This document shows positions 8,376 to 16,132 of a stretch of DNA of 47,552 bases, piece by piece. A program made the position numbers and the translations under genes. Below the pieces are notes generated by a model, which saw only the letters and a list, made by a program, of their open reading frames with translations, searched no databases and had not been told where the DNA came from. The DNA comes from Pseudomonas fluorescens. Lineage in GTDB: Bacteria; Pseudomonadota; Gammaproteobacteria; Pseudomonadales; Pseudomonadaceae. The DNA lies in contig NZ_CABVII010000038.1 in the NCBI RefSeq assembly GCF_902497995.1, positions 1 to 47,552 of the forward strand, read 5' to 3'. The stretch's first letter is position 1. Every line of letters starts with the position of its first letter.

Positions 8376-9500
8376 TCAACCCACACCCCTCACTTCCACC
8401 AACTGCCCCAACCGACTCCGCGTCCGCGCCAGATCAATCGCATCGCCCCTCAGACTCTCCCGCAACGACCGCTGTCCCAGCAACACCAGATGCTTGTCCT
8501 GATCGTACAAAACATCAACCAGATTGATAAACCGCTGCTGAGCCGCAATCGAGCAATCAGCGAGATCAGGCAATTCATCGATGACCCAGTGATCGAAACG
8601 CCGACACAGTTCCAGATAATCCATGACCGCCGTGGGGTGGTCGCACAGATCGCCAAAGGTAAAACCAATGGTTCGCCCTTCACAGTATCGGGCCCGCAGA
8701 TGCCGTGCGCCGACGGGCAGCGCAATAACGGGAGCGTCAGGTGAGGGCAGGTTCAAGGCCTGACGTTGCGCCAGCGTGGCCGGCCAGACGTATTGACCCT
8801 GGGTGAACAGCTGCTGGGCGTGGGTTCTCGCCTGACTGCGGTAGTCGTGGGGGCCGCCGACTTCCATGACCTGCATGCGTGCGTTGAGCAGCTCGATCGC
8901 CGGTTTGAAGCGTGCATGGTACAGCGGGTTGGGCAGCAAGCCCTCGGGCGGGTAATTGGAGGTGACCAGCAGCAGGATGCCCCGGCGGAACAGTGCCTTG
9001 AACAGCCGCGTTATGAGCATCGCATCGCCGATGTCGTGGACGTGAAACTCGTCGAAACACAGCACCCGGCAGTCGCCCAGCAGCTCATCGAGGGTGGCCG
9101 CCAGTGCATCGGGCTGATCGCGATGACTGAACATGCCTTGATGAAGCAGCGCAAAGAACTGATGGAAGTGCAGACGCTGTTTTCCCGCGATCGGCAGCGC
9201 CTGGAAAAAACCGTCGAGCAGCCAACTCTTGCCGCGCCCCACGGCGCCATGCAGGTACAGCCCGGGCAGGGCTTTCGCCGATGAACCGAGCAGCGTCGTG
9301 GCGTGCTGCGCCATGCAGTCGATCACGCGCTGCTGGCTGTGGCTGAGGGTGTAGCCCTGAGAGTGCGCCTTGTGGCGAAAGTGGTCATGGATGACGCGAC
9401 CGGTCGCGGTGACGGGCGCTGGCGCTGCCTTGCCGAACAAGCGGCGCAGTATTGGCCAGTGAGGTATGAGTCGCGAACGGTTGGGCGGTCGAACGGCCAC
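8376..9500 (-). CDS. zapE: ZapE-like AFG1-family ATPase
   Basis: This 374-residue protein is an AFG1/ZapE-type P-loop ATPase; E. coli ZapE destabilises FtsZ polymers during division. The Walker A motif is LHGAVGRGKSWL near residue 83-94 and Walker B is CFDEFHVHDIGDAMLI near 148-163, both close to the family consensus. VTSNYPPEGLLPNPLYHARF near 180-200 contains the sensor region. The best start is GTG at 9500; there is no better in-frame ATG before the conserved part. Pseudomonads often carry more than one copy, so this may be a paralogue with a slightly different job. Confidence 0.85.
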   Translation of the reverse strand: MAVRPPNRSRLIPHWPILRRLFGKAAPAPVTATGRVIHDHFRHKAHSQGYTLSHSQQRVIDCMAQHATTLLGSSAKALPGLYLHGAVGRGKSWLLDGFFQALPIAGKQRLHFHQFFALLHQGMFSHRDQPDALAATLDELLGDCRVLCFDEFHVHDIGDAMLITRLFKALFRRGILLLVTSNYPPEGLLPNPLYHARFKPAIELLNARMQVMEVGGPHDYRSQARTHAQQLFTQGQYVWPATLAQRQALNLPSPDAPVIALPVGARHLRARYCEGRTIGFTFGDLCDHPTAVMDYLELCRRFDHWVIDELPDLADCSIAAQQRFINLVDVLYDQDKHLVLLGQRSLRESLRGDAIDLARTRSRLGQLVEVRGVG

Positions 9501-9583
9501 TGTGATGTCACCCCGTAATGGTCAGGCCGGCTTCCCCGAGCGGCGGCGTAGTGTAACCAAAGGGTGAACGCCCCGGCCACTCT

Positions 9584-9866
9584 GTAGGAGCCAGGCTTGC
9601 CGGCGAAGGCGTCCTCATGGGCGGTGCATGGCTCGAGGCTACCTTCGCCGTAGGAGCCAGGCTTGCCGGCGAAGGCGTCCTCATGGGCGGTGCATGGCTC
9701 GAGGCTGCCTTCGCCGTAGGAGCCAGGCTTGCCGGCGAAGGCGTCCTCATGGGCGGTGCATGGCTCGAGGCTGCCTTCGCCGGCAAGCCTGGCTCCTACA
9801 GGCGAAGGCGTTTTCATGGACGGTGCATGACTTGAGGCCGCCTTCGCTGGTAAGCCCGCTCCTACA
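9584..9866. repeat. Tandem REP array, 66-bp period, family C, with inverted end units
   Basis: TAGGAG starts at 9585, 9651 and 9717, giving an exact 66-bp period. Each unit is a family C REP (GTAGGAGCCAGGCTTGCCGG) plus a spacer containing ATGGGCGGTGCATGGCTCGA. The array ends in inverted copies near 9778-9800 and 9841-9866. Because 66 is divisible by three, frames stay open here on both strands without coding meaning. It fills the 377-bp gap between zapE and the anti-sigma gene. Confidence 0.92.
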
Positions 9867-9877
9867 GGGCGGTGGGG

Positions 9878-10630
9878 TCAGAATTGCACGGTTTGCTTGA
9901 GCATCTGCGCTGCCGGTGTGTCGCTTGGGCTGACCATCGCATAGTTATACCCACCCCCCGACCAATACTCGGCCTGCAACTCGCCATCGCTGCGACTGCC
10001 CCGGGGCAGCAGGAAGTTTTTCGGCCCTGGCGGGCGTACGTAAAAGCTGACCTTGTGCCCGCTCCGATCCTCATACACCACCATCGCCGCCGGCCCTTGC
10101 TCGGTGCTGAGCAAGCGCCCGCTGGCCGGTTTGAAGCCCGCCGCCGAGAGGTCAGGCAAGCGATTGGCCTGAGTGAAATAACGGTCGAGCCAGCCCTGCA
10201 TATCGCCCTCGTCGCCGGCTTTATAGTCAGCCGGCAGAAGGCCCTGCTGGGCAATCAGGCGATAGGCTTGCAGGGCATCGGTCATCGGCAGCGGGGCCCC
10301 GACCAGCGTCATCTCCCGCGCCTGCCAACCGCTGACCCCGCCGACGCTGACCGCGATCAACAACACCGCGGCGCTGGCCAGGTGACGACGGGATTGCCGG
10401 GTGCGGCGCTGGCGAATCAGCACCGGGTCGAGGTCCGGGTTGGCCGGTTGCTGCAAGGCGCCGCCCAGGGCGGCGCGCAATTGTTGGGCATCCTGTTGCC
10501 AGGCACGGACCTGGGCCGCGACTTCAGCGTTGCCGGCCAGAAAAGTCTCCAGCAGACGTCGGTCGTCATCGCTCAATTGGTGGTCGACATAGGCGTGCAG
10601 GTCCCGCTCGCTTGGGGGCATGCTGATCAT
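9878..10630 (-). CDS. Anti-sigma factor (membrane-bound)
   Basis: This 250-residue protein has the anti-sigma layout: an N-terminal cytoplasmic sigma-binding segment (ERDLHAYVDHQLSDDDRRLL, about residues 8-27), one membrane helix near residues 84-99 (ASAAVLLIAVSVGGVSGW) and a periplasmic C-terminal domain. It begins within the sigma-factor stop codon (ATGA overlap), so the two are translated together. It probably holds the ECF sigma factor inactive until an envelope signal arrives. The divergent catalase-like peroxidase and cytochrome b561 hint at an oxidative or redox signal, which is inference. Confidence 0.85.
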   Translation of the reverse strand: MISMPPSERDLHAYVDHQLSDDDRRLLETFLAGNAEVAAQVRAWQQDAQQLRAALGGALQQPANPDLDPVLIRQRRTRQSRRHLASAAVLLIAVSVGGVSGWQAREMTLVGAPLPMTDALQAYRLIAQQGLLPADYKAGDEGDMQGWLDRYFTQANRLPDLSAAGFKPASGRLLSTEQGPAAMVVYEDRSGHKVSFYVRPPGPKNFLLPRGSRSDGELQAEYWSGGGYNYAMVSPSDTPAAQMLKQTVQF

Positions 10631-11133
10631 TTGAGTCTCCGCAGGGAAGGGCGGGCGATTTCGCCATCGCTGAGTTGGCGCAAGGCCTGGCGCGCTCGGG
10701 ACAGGCGCGACATCACGGTACCGACGGGGACATCGAGGATCTCGGCGACCTCCTTGTAGCTCAAGCCCTCGACCGAGACCCAGAGCAGCAGGGCGCGCTG
10801 TTCAGTGTTGAGCTGATCAAAGGCCTGCAGGGTCGATTGCGCGATCACGGTGCGCTCGACCGAGGGCTGCGCATCATCGCGTCCGGTAAAGAATTCGAGC
10901 ATCCGCGCATACCGCCGGGAGCGCCGGTGTGCATCGAGAAACTGCCGATACAGAATCGAAAACAACCAGGCACGCAGGTCGCCCTCGGGACGCTTGTCGC
11001 CCCAACTCGACAGCGCGCGCTCAAGGCAGCACTGCACCAGATCGTCGGCACTGCTGGGATTACGCGTCAACGACAGGGCAAACCGGCGCAATCTGGGAAT
11101 GATTTCTCGCAGCTGTTCGTCGATATCGTTCAT
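10627..11133 (-). CDS. ECF-family RNA polymerase sigma factor
   Basis: This 168-residue ECF sigma factor has region 2 (RRFALSLTRNPSSADDLVQ, then RAWLFSILYRQFLDAHRR) and region 4 (LNTEQRALLLWVSVEGLSYKEVAEILDVPVGTVMSRLSRARQALR). The start is taken at ATG 11133 (MNDIDEQLRE); an upstream ATG at 11181 would run through the promoter described at 11169-11194. Its anti-sigma factor overlaps the stop by 4 bp. The matching promoter motifs on both sides of the divergent gap suggest autoregulation and control of the catalase-cytochrome pair. Confidence 0.92.
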   Translation of the reverse strand: MNDIDEQLREIIPRLRRFALSLTRNPSSADDLVQCCLERALSSWGDKRPEGDLRAWLFSILYRQFLDAHRRSRRYARMLEFFTGRDDAQPSVERTVIAQSTLQAFDQLNTEQRALLLWVSVEGLSYKEVAEILDVPVGTVMSRLSRARQALRQLSDGEIARPSLRRLK

Positions 11134-11168
11134 GAAGTTTGGACTAGTCACTACGCTGTGGACTAGGA

Positions 11169-11194
11169 AGACGCCCGGCACCCGAGGTTATTCC
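11169..11194 (-). promoter_or_regulatory. Candidate ECF promoter for the sigma/anti-sigma operon
   Basis: On the minus strand GGAATAA (11188-11194) and CGTCT (11169-11173) are separated by 14 bp, a typical ECF -35/-10 pair. The motif lies 36 bp upstream of the sigma gene start. It matches the opposite promoter at 11223-11248 in both elements and in spacing. Confidence 0.75.
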
Positions 11195-11222
11195 ACGCCT
11201 GAAAAAATAAACACCGGGCAAT

Positions 11223-11248
11223 GGAATAAACCTGCACCGGGTACGTCT
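11223..11248 (+). promoter_or_regulatory. Candidate ECF promoter for the peroxidase-cytochrome operon
   Basis: GGAATAA (11223-11229) and CGTCT (11244-11248) are separated by 14 bp, the same sequence and spacing as on the opposite strand. It lies 45 bp upstream of the catalase-like gene. The pair implies that the divergent ECF sigma factor drives both operons. Confidence 0.75.
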
Positions 11249-11292
11249 GCCTGACTCTTCTCACTTGTGGCCGATGGCCCTGGAGTCTTTTC

Positions 11293-12378
11293 ATGGTAGA
11301 TCGCTCATCACCGCCAACCCGGCCCCCCCTGAGCGCCGCGAACCTGACCTTGCGCCTGGCCGGCATTGCCCTGGTGGTCGCCGCCGTGGCCGGGGCATTT
11401 GCCTACGTCAATGGCACCCTCGACCCACAGCGCCTGACCCCGAAAAAGCTGATCAATGTGTTGGAAACCAACAACGGCGTGCACCCGGGCTTCCGGCGTA
11501 ACCACTCCAAAGGCGTGTGCGTAATCGGGTACTTCGAGAGCAGCGGCGAGGCGCGTGCCTACTCCAGCGCCCAAGTGTTCAATGAGCCGCGAACCCCGGT
11601 GGTCGGACGTTTCGCCTTGCCGGCCGGTAACCCTTATGCGCTGGACAACAGCGTGCCGATCCGCAGCCTGGCACTGCGTTTCACCCAGGCCAACGGACAG
11701 CAGTGGCGCACCGGAATGAACAGCATGCCGGTATTTGCGGTGGGCACGCCCGAGGCGTTCTATCAATTGCTACAGGCGCAGTCGCCGGACCCGGCCACCG
11801 GCAAACCCAATCCTGCCGCCGTGTCGGCGTTCTTTGGCTCGCATCCTGAAGCGGCCCCTTTTCTGGCCTGGGTCAAAACCGCCAAGCCCTCCGCCAGCTA
11901 CGTGACCGAAACCTACAACAGCGTCAACGCGTTTTACCTGGTGAACGCGGCCGGACAGCGGCAAGCGGTGCGTTGGAGCATGGTGCCGGTGGCTCGGGAT
12001 GCTGCAGGCGCCACTGCACCAGAGGGCGGCGAATTCCTCGAGAAAGACCTGGTCCAGCGCATCGCCGCAGGGCCGCTGCGGTGGCAGTTGGACATCACCC
12101 TGGCCAACCCCGGCGACCCGGTCAACGATGCCAGCAGGGCCTGGCCTGACGGCCGCAAAGTCGTCAACGCCGGCACCCTGGTGCTCGAAAGCACCCAACC
12201 GCAACTCAATGGCGAATGCCGTGACATCAACTATGACCCGCTGATATTGCCCGCCGGCATCGAAGGTTCCGACGATCCATTGCTCGCTGCACGTTCAGCC
12301 GGTTACGCCAAATCCTACTTGCGTCGCACCAGCGAAGTCAGTCAGTTGCCCGCCGCTAAACAGGAGTCTGGTCAATGA
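11293..12378 (+). CDS. Catalase-family peroxidase, membrane-anchored
   Basis: This 361-residue protein has the reduced catalase fold seen in small catalase-related peroxidases of the SrpA type. GVHPGFRRNHSKGVCVIGYF near residues 62-81 carries the distal His region, followed by FNEPRTPVVGRFALPAGNPY and the SLALRF strand. A hydrophobic segment near residues 20-41 (LRLAGIALVVAAVAGAFAYV) looks like a signal or membrane anchor, placing the enzyme in the periplasm. It overlaps the cytochrome b561 gene by 4 bp. That cytochrome could supply electrons, so the pair probably reduces peroxides at the inner-membrane surface. The regulation by the divergent ECF factor is inferred. Confidence 0.85.
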   Translation: MVDRSSPPTRPPLSAANLTLRLAGIALVVAAVAGAFAYVNGTLDPQRLTPKKLINVLETNNGVHPGFRRNHSKGVCVIGYFESSGEARAYSSAQVFNEPRTPVVGRFALPAGNPYALDNSVPIRSLALRFTQANGQQWRTGMNSMPVFAVGTPEAFYQLLQAQSPDPATGKPNPAAVSAFFGSHPEAAPFLAWVKTAKPSASYVTETYNSVNAFYLVNAAGQRQAVRWSMVPVARDAAGATAPEGGEFLEKDLVQRIAAGPLRWQLDITLANPGDPVNDASRAWPDGRKVVNAGTLVLESTQPQLNGECRDINYDPLILPAGIEGSDDPLLAARSAGYAKSYLRRTSEVSQLPAAKQESGQ

Positions 12379-12920
12379 GCGCTCATCCAAACCATTTCGC
12401 GCCGCTGGCGCGACTGCTGCACTGGCTGATGGCGCTGATGGTCATTGCCATGCTGTTTATCGGCGCGGGCATGGCCGCCTCGGTGTCCGAACGGCATGAG
12501 TGGCTGATCAACCTGCACAAACCCCTGGGCGTGGCCATTCTGTTGCTGGTGATCGTGCGTATCGTCGTGCGCTTTTCCACCCGACAACCACCGCTGCCGG
12601 CGGACCTGCCGGGCTGGCAAGTGCTGGCGGCCAAGGCCTCGCACTTTTTGCTGTACGTCTTGATGCTGATCTTGCCGCTGCTGGGCTGGGCGATGATCTC
12701 GGCGGCGGGGGACCCGGTGATGCTCGGCAGCTCGCTGCAATTGCCGTCGATCGTGCCGGCCAATGCGCAGGTGTTTGCATTCCTGCGCAAGGCGCATGGC
12801 TACCTGGCGTATCTGCTGTTCCTGACGGTGTTGTTGCACCTGGCCGCAGCGCTGTTCCACGCCTGGGTGCGTCGCGATGATGTGCTGGACAGCATGCTGC
12901 GCGGCAAGGACCGCGGATAA
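12375..12920 (+). CDS. Cytochrome b561-family membrane protein
   Basis: This 181-residue protein is a four-helix di-haem b561-type cytochrome (CybB-like). Candidate haem-ligand histidines lie in RLLHWLMALM (helix 1), INLHKPLGVAI (helix 2), ASHFLLYVLML (helix 3) and KAHGYLAYLLF plus LLHLAAALFH (helix 4). The ATG lies inside the stop codon of the peroxidase gene (ATGA), so the two are co-translated. It probably passes electrons from the quinone pool to the peroxidase on the periplasmic side. Confidence 0.9.
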   Translation: MSAHPNHFAPLARLLHWLMALMVIAMLFIGAGMAASVSERHEWLINLHKPLGVAILLLVIVRIVVRFSTRQPPLPADLPGWQVLAAKASHFLLYVLMLILPLLGWAMISAAGDPVMLGSSLQLPSIVPANAQVFAFLRKAHGYLAYLLFLTVLLHLAAALFHAWVRRDDVLDSMLRGKDRG

Positions 12921-13014
12921 CCCCTCACCGCGGCTCATGATCACCGGCATTTCGCTGAATGGTGCAACCGACGGGTTTGGCGTTTTGCACCATTCAGCGG
13001 TATGCAGGTGATCC

Positions 13015-13302
13015 CTGTAGGAGCCAGGCTTGCCGGCGAAGACGGCCTTGAGCCATGTATCGCCCATGCAGACGCCTTCGCTGTAGGAGCCAGGCTTGCC
13101 GGCGAAGACGGCCTTGAGCCATGCATCGCCCATGCAGACGCCTTCGCTGTAGGAGCCAGGCTTGCCGGCGAAGACGGCCTTGAGCCATGCATCGCCCATG
13201 CAGACGTCTTCGCTGTAGGAGCCAGGCTTGCCGGCGAAGACGGCCTTGAGCCATGTATCGCCCATGCAGACGCCTTCGCCGGCAAGCCTGGCTCCTACAG
13301 GG
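13015..13302. repeat. Tandem REP array, 66-bp period, family C, four units with inverted end unit
   Basis: CTGTAG starts at 13015, 13081, 13147 and 13213, an exact 66-bp period. The array ends in an inverted REP at about 13277-13301. The spacer (GAGCCATGTATCGCCCATGC) is the reverse complement, with a few changes, of the spacer in the array at 9584-9866. It fills most of the 399-bp gap after the cytochrome gene. Confidence 0.92.
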
Positions 13303-13319
13303 TTTGGCGAAACCCGCGC

Positions 13320-14471
13320 TCAGCGCAGGTTATCGACGATGTCGGCAACGGTCGTCAGCACATCCTTGCCCAACTGCTTCGACCGCTTCCCCGACCACCC
13401 CGTCAACGCATTCGGCGCATCATTGTTGTCCTTGAACGGCATTTCCAGCGTCAGCGACAGGCAGTCGAATTTCTCGCCAACGGCGTTGCACGCCAACGTC
13501 ATGTTCGCCTTGCCCGGCAGGTCACGGGTGTAGCCATGCCTGGTCTGAAAATCCTTGGTCAGATGCTTCAAATGACTGCGGAAATGCTCTTCGAGTTTTT
13601 CGATCCGCGGCGTGTAACCCGGGTTTCCTTCGCACCCGGCGGTGAACACGTAGGGGATCTCTTCATCGCCATGGATGTCGAGAAACAGGTCGACCCCGTA
13701 CTGCTCCATTTGCTGTTGCACGAACAACACTTCCGGGCTCAGTTCCTGGCTCGCACTCTGCCAGGCGCGGTTGAGGTCCTGGCCCATGGCGTTGGTGCGC
13801 AAGTGACCGTGGAAGGCGCCGTCCGGGTTCATGTTGGGCACCAGGTACAGGTCGGCGCTGGCGAGCAATTTCTGCAGTACAGGGTCGTCGTGCTTTTCGA
13901 GGCGTTCGATCACCCCTTCCATGAACCACTCGGCCATGTGTTCGCCTGGGTGTTGCTGGGCAATGATCCACACCTTGCGCCGGCCTTCGGCGCCCGTGCC
14001 TTTACGCAGCAGCTGGATGTCCCGACCCTCGACGCTCTTGCCGGTGGCCAGCAGCTCGGTGCCGGCCTTGGTCAGCGCCTGCTCGATCAGCCAGTCATGG
14101 CGACCGCGGCTGTAGGGTTCGAAGTAGGCAAACCAGGCGTGGGTGGCGGTGGTTTCGAGGCTGAAACGCAGGCAGTCGCCCTCGAAGATGGTCGGCACGC
14201 GGAACCAGTTGACGTGGTCATAGGACGCCACCGCCTGATAACCGTCCCAGGCCTTGTTGTAGGAGGATTTGCTGGCGTTGTTCAGGCGGAACCAGTGCTC
14301 CTGGCCGACATGCAGACCGCTGGCCTTGAAGTGAAACCACTGGAAATGCTGGCTGCGAGTGTCCGGCCGGATGGCCAGCAGCGCGTGGAGCGGATTGCTG
14401 ATATCGAGTACTTCAATATTGCCGCTGTCGAAGTTGGCGCTGATATCGAGAGAGGATCTGGCCACGGTCAT
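13320..14471 (-). CDS. M14-family zinc carboxypeptidase (cytosolic carboxypeptidase-like)
   Basis: This 383-residue protein combines an N-terminal beta domain (about residues 1-125) with an M14 carboxypeptidase domain, the layout of bacterial relatives of cytosolic carboxypeptidases. The zinc ligands are His174 and Glu177 (QQHPGEHMAEW) and His267 (DIHGDE). The catalytic Glu lies near residue 345 (LTLEMPFK). NPDGAFHGHLRTNAMGQDLNRAW matches the substrate-binding Asn-Arg region. There is no signal peptide, so it is likely cytoplasmic. The substrate is unknown; eukaryotic relatives remove glutamate from protein tails. The start at 14471 follows an AGGAA ribosome-binding site. Confidence 0.9.
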   Translation of the reverse strand: MTVARSSLDISANFDSGNIEVLDISNPLHALLAIRPDTRSQHFQWFHFKASGLHVGQEHWFRLNNASKSSYNKAWDGYQAVASYDHVNWFRVPTIFEGDCLRFSLETTATHAWFAYFEPYSRGRHDWLIEQALTKAGTELLATGKSVEGRDIQLLRKGTGAEGRRKVWIIAQQHPGEHMAEWFMEGVIERLEKHDDPVLQKLLASADLYLVPNMNPDGAFHGHLRTNAMGQDLNRAWQSASQELSPEVLFVQQQMEQYGVDLFLDIHGDEEIPYVFTAGCEGNPGYTPRIEKLEEHFRSHLKHLTKDFQTRHGYTRDLPGKANMTLACNAVGEKFDCLSLTLEMPFKDNNDAPNALTGWSGKRSKQLGKDVLTTVADIVDNLR

Positions 14472-14748
14472 AATCGATTCCTGAATATGATTTTTTATGG
14501 CTGGTACTTTACACGCCGCGAAGGCAAAACCCGGGGGAAATTGCGGGCTGAAAAGGGGGGCGTCTTCCTTGACGCCGACGCAGCTTAGAGACTGTGCGAT
14601 TGATTCTCAAGTGCTATTTTTGATTAGTTTGGGCCAATGAGAGCGGGCTTCTCTTGCCAACGGATATTCTTTTGATATCATCCGCGCCATTCGGATTTAT
14701 AGCACCAAAAAGACTTCATTAGCCTGAAGGTAAGCCAGAATAACTGGC

Positions 14749-14774
14749 AAAAAAAAACCCGGCAAAAAGCCGGG
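14749..14774 (-). terminator. Intrinsic terminator of PrrF
   Basis: CCCGGC-TTTTT-GCCGGG on the minus strand is followed by nine T residues (plus-strand A run at 14749-14757). Confidence 0.9.
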
Positions 14775-14861
14775 TCAAAAACCGTGATTAGCCTGATGAG
14801 GAGAATGTCCAGGAGACCGACCTAAGGTCCCTTGGACAATCGACTGATCTCGCGACCAGCT
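14749..14861 (-). ncRNA. prrF: PrrF iron-regulated small RNA
   Basis: On the minus strand this stretch begins GCTGGTCGCGAGATCAG, passes through ATTCTCCTCATCAGGCTAAT and ends in CCCGGCTTTTTGCCGGG plus a T run, which I recognise as PrrF, the Pseudomonas functional analogue of RyhB. PrrF is made when iron is scarce and, with Hfq, blocks translation of iron-using proteins such as SodB and TCA-cycle enzymes. The length of about 113 nt fits. A Fur box lies at the expected position just upstream (14866-14889). Only one copy is here, so PrrF1 and PrrF2 cannot be told apart. The transcript ends are estimates. Confidence 0.88.
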
Positions 14862-14865
14862 GTAT

Positions 14866-14889
14866 GCAATAATAATCATTCTCGTTTGC
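14866..14889 (-). promoter_or_regulatory. Fur box over the PrrF promoter
   Basis: The plus strand reads GCAATAATAATCATTCTCGT (14866-14885), a good match to the AT-rich Fur consensus. It lies directly before the PrrF 5' end, so iron-loaded Fur would block transcription. Confidence 0.8.
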
Positions 14890-14955
14890 AAGTCAAATGT
14901 TTTTACCTGCGCGATTGGAAAATTCTTTCCCGTCCTCCTCGAAAGCATCCTCGTT

Positions 14956-15327
14956 TCAGCCGTTCTGAGCACATTCCAGGGACCGGTCCACCAGCGCCCT
15001 GGCCATGTCGATCATGTGCACCGTGGAAAACGCCAGGTGCCGGTTGGCGCCCTGCAGGTTGTTGCCTGACTCGTAGGCGGTGGCAGCGGCACACCGCAGC
15101 AGGTCCGACGCATGGATCAGGGCCTCTTCGCTGCTGATATTGCGGTTCACGTCAAAGAAGCGTTGTTCGACCACTTCCTCTGAAACAGCTGGTTTCAAGT
15201 AATAGTCCAGCGCTCGCTGCGCGGCCGCAAAGCCTTCGGGCGAGGTGAGGGTGGTGTCGATCGGCATGTCTGGCAGGTCATTGCTGGGGATGGTCATGGT
15301 GATGGCAAGCTCCGTGATGGGATTCAT
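14956..15327 (-). CDS. Small DUF6124/DUF3077-type conserved protein
   Basis: This protein of up to 123 residues fits a Pseudomonas-specific group of small proteins (DUF6124/DUF3077 type): an AAQRALDYYLKP segment near residue 35, a FFDVNRNISSEEALIHASDLL segment near 57-77, and a C-terminal helix NRHLAFSTVHMIDMARALVD. The function is unknown. An internal ATG at 15297 (MTIPSND) is also possible and has a GGAG upstream. The gene is divergent from an XRE-S24 repressor gene across a 100-bp gap with operator-like palindromes, so it may be controlled by that regulator. Family assignment is from pattern memory. Confidence 0.7.
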   Translation of the reverse strand: MNPITELAITMTIPSNDLPDMPIDTTLTSPEGFAAAQRALDYYLKPAVSEEVVEQRFFDVNRNISSEEALIHASDLLRCAAATAYESGNNLQGANRHLAFSTVHMIDMARALVDRSLECAQNG

Positions 15328-15347
15328 ATCCGTGAAACAATCCTAGT

Positions 15348-15389
15348 ACAAAGTGTATTTGTGACGAGAATTTAAATACTACAAGTTGT
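15348..15389. promoter_or_regulatory. Operator-like palindromes between the DUF6124 gene and the XRE repressor
   Basis: Two inverted repeats share the same half-sites: ACAAA-GTGTA-TTTGT at 15348-15362 and ACAA-G-TTGT at 15381-15389. They lie in the 100-bp divergent gap, which fits binding by the neighbouring XRE-type repressor. The binding protein is inferred. Confidence 0.5.
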
Positions 15390-15427
15390 GTTTTGATGGT
15401 CGGAGGCACCCACGTATCGTGCCGCAC

Positions 15428-16075
15428 ATGGATAAATGGATTGAATTGGTCAAGGCCAAGATGAGTGAACTCAAAGTCACTCAAGAGATACTCGCCGAGC
15501 GCGTGGGGATGTCCCAGGGCGGCATTGGCCATTGGCTGAACAAACGTCGTCAGCCCGGCATCGATGACATGAACCGGGTGCTGCAGGCGCTGGGCCTGGA
15601 CTTTCTCGAGGTGGCGCTGGTGATCCGGGAGCCGGACGCCTCGAAGGCCGACGGCCAGGAACTGGCGAAAAAGTACAACCCGTACTTCCGTTACCCGGTC
15701 AGTGGCTGGCGAGCCACCGCAGAGGTGCGCGACGGCGAGCCGGCGGTGTACGGTCAGGGGCGTTTCGAACTGTCCGATTACCCGGCCCGGGGCGCGGCGT
15801 TCTGGCTGGAGGTGACAGGCGATGCGATGACGGCCCCCACGGGCATCAGCATTGCCGAGGGCATGTTGATCCTGGTGGACCCGGCCGTGGAAGCGCTGCC
15901 CGGCAAACTGGTGATCGCCCGGTGGCCGGACAGCGCCGAGGCCACGTTTCGCAAGCTGATCGAAGAGGGCGGGCAGCGTTACCTGGTACCGCTCAATCCG
16001 ACGTACCCGAAAGCCCTTTACACCCAGGAATGCCGAATCATCGGCGTCGTGGTGCAGGCGACGATCAGGTTCTAG
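15428..16075 (+). CDS. XRE-S24 (LexA/CI/PrtR-like) repressor with altered self-cleavage residues
   Basis: This 215-residue protein has an N-terminal helix-turn-helix (MDKWIELVKAKMSELKVTQE; MSQGGIGHWLNKRRQPG) and a C-terminal S24 domain, the layout of PrtR/CI-type repressors that cleave themselves when RecA is activated. The serine site reads VTGDAMTAPTG, with Ala133 where GDSM is expected. The position aligning with the LexA catalytic Lys is Arg175 (ATFRKL versus TVKRL). Both changes should stop self-cleavage, so this is probably a non-inducible repressor, or one that responds to another signal. The ATG at 15428 is chosen because homology starts there. No phage genes are next to it. Confidence 0.85.
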   Translation: MDKWIELVKAKMSELKVTQEILAERVGMSQGGIGHWLNKRRQPGIDDMNRVLQALGLDFLEVALVIREPDASKADGQELAKKYNPYFRYPVSGWRATAEVRDGEPAVYGQGRFELSDYPARGAAFWLEVTGDAMTAPTGISIAEGMLILVDPAVEALPGKLVIARWPDSAEATFRKLIEEGGQRYLVPLNPTYPKALYTQECRIIGVVVQATIRF

Positions 16076-16091
16076 CCGGATCGGTCCGCGC

Positions 16092-16117
16092 CAGGCCCAG
16101 GCCCAGGCCCAGGCGCA
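16092..16117. repeat. Short hexanucleotide run (CCAGGC)
   Basis: About four copies of a CCAGGC hexamer lie in the 57-bp gap between the repressor and liuD stop codons. The tract is very short and its effect, if any, is unknown. Confidence 0.6.
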
Positions 16118-16132
16118 GCACCGATCTTCAGT

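Noticed and set aside
9584..9866. Repetitive open frames in the 66-bp arrays (also 12941-13285)
   Set aside because: The frames stay open only because the period is divisible by three. The DNA is REP palindromes with spacers and lacks ribosome-binding sites.
14775..14972. 65-codon minus-strand frame
   Set aside because: It overlaps PrrF and its Fur box and has no recognisable protein features.
15428..16075. Prophage or tailocin locus
   Set aside because: Only a PrtR-like repressor is present; neighbouring genes are metabolic or small conserved proteins, with no phage structural or lysis genes.
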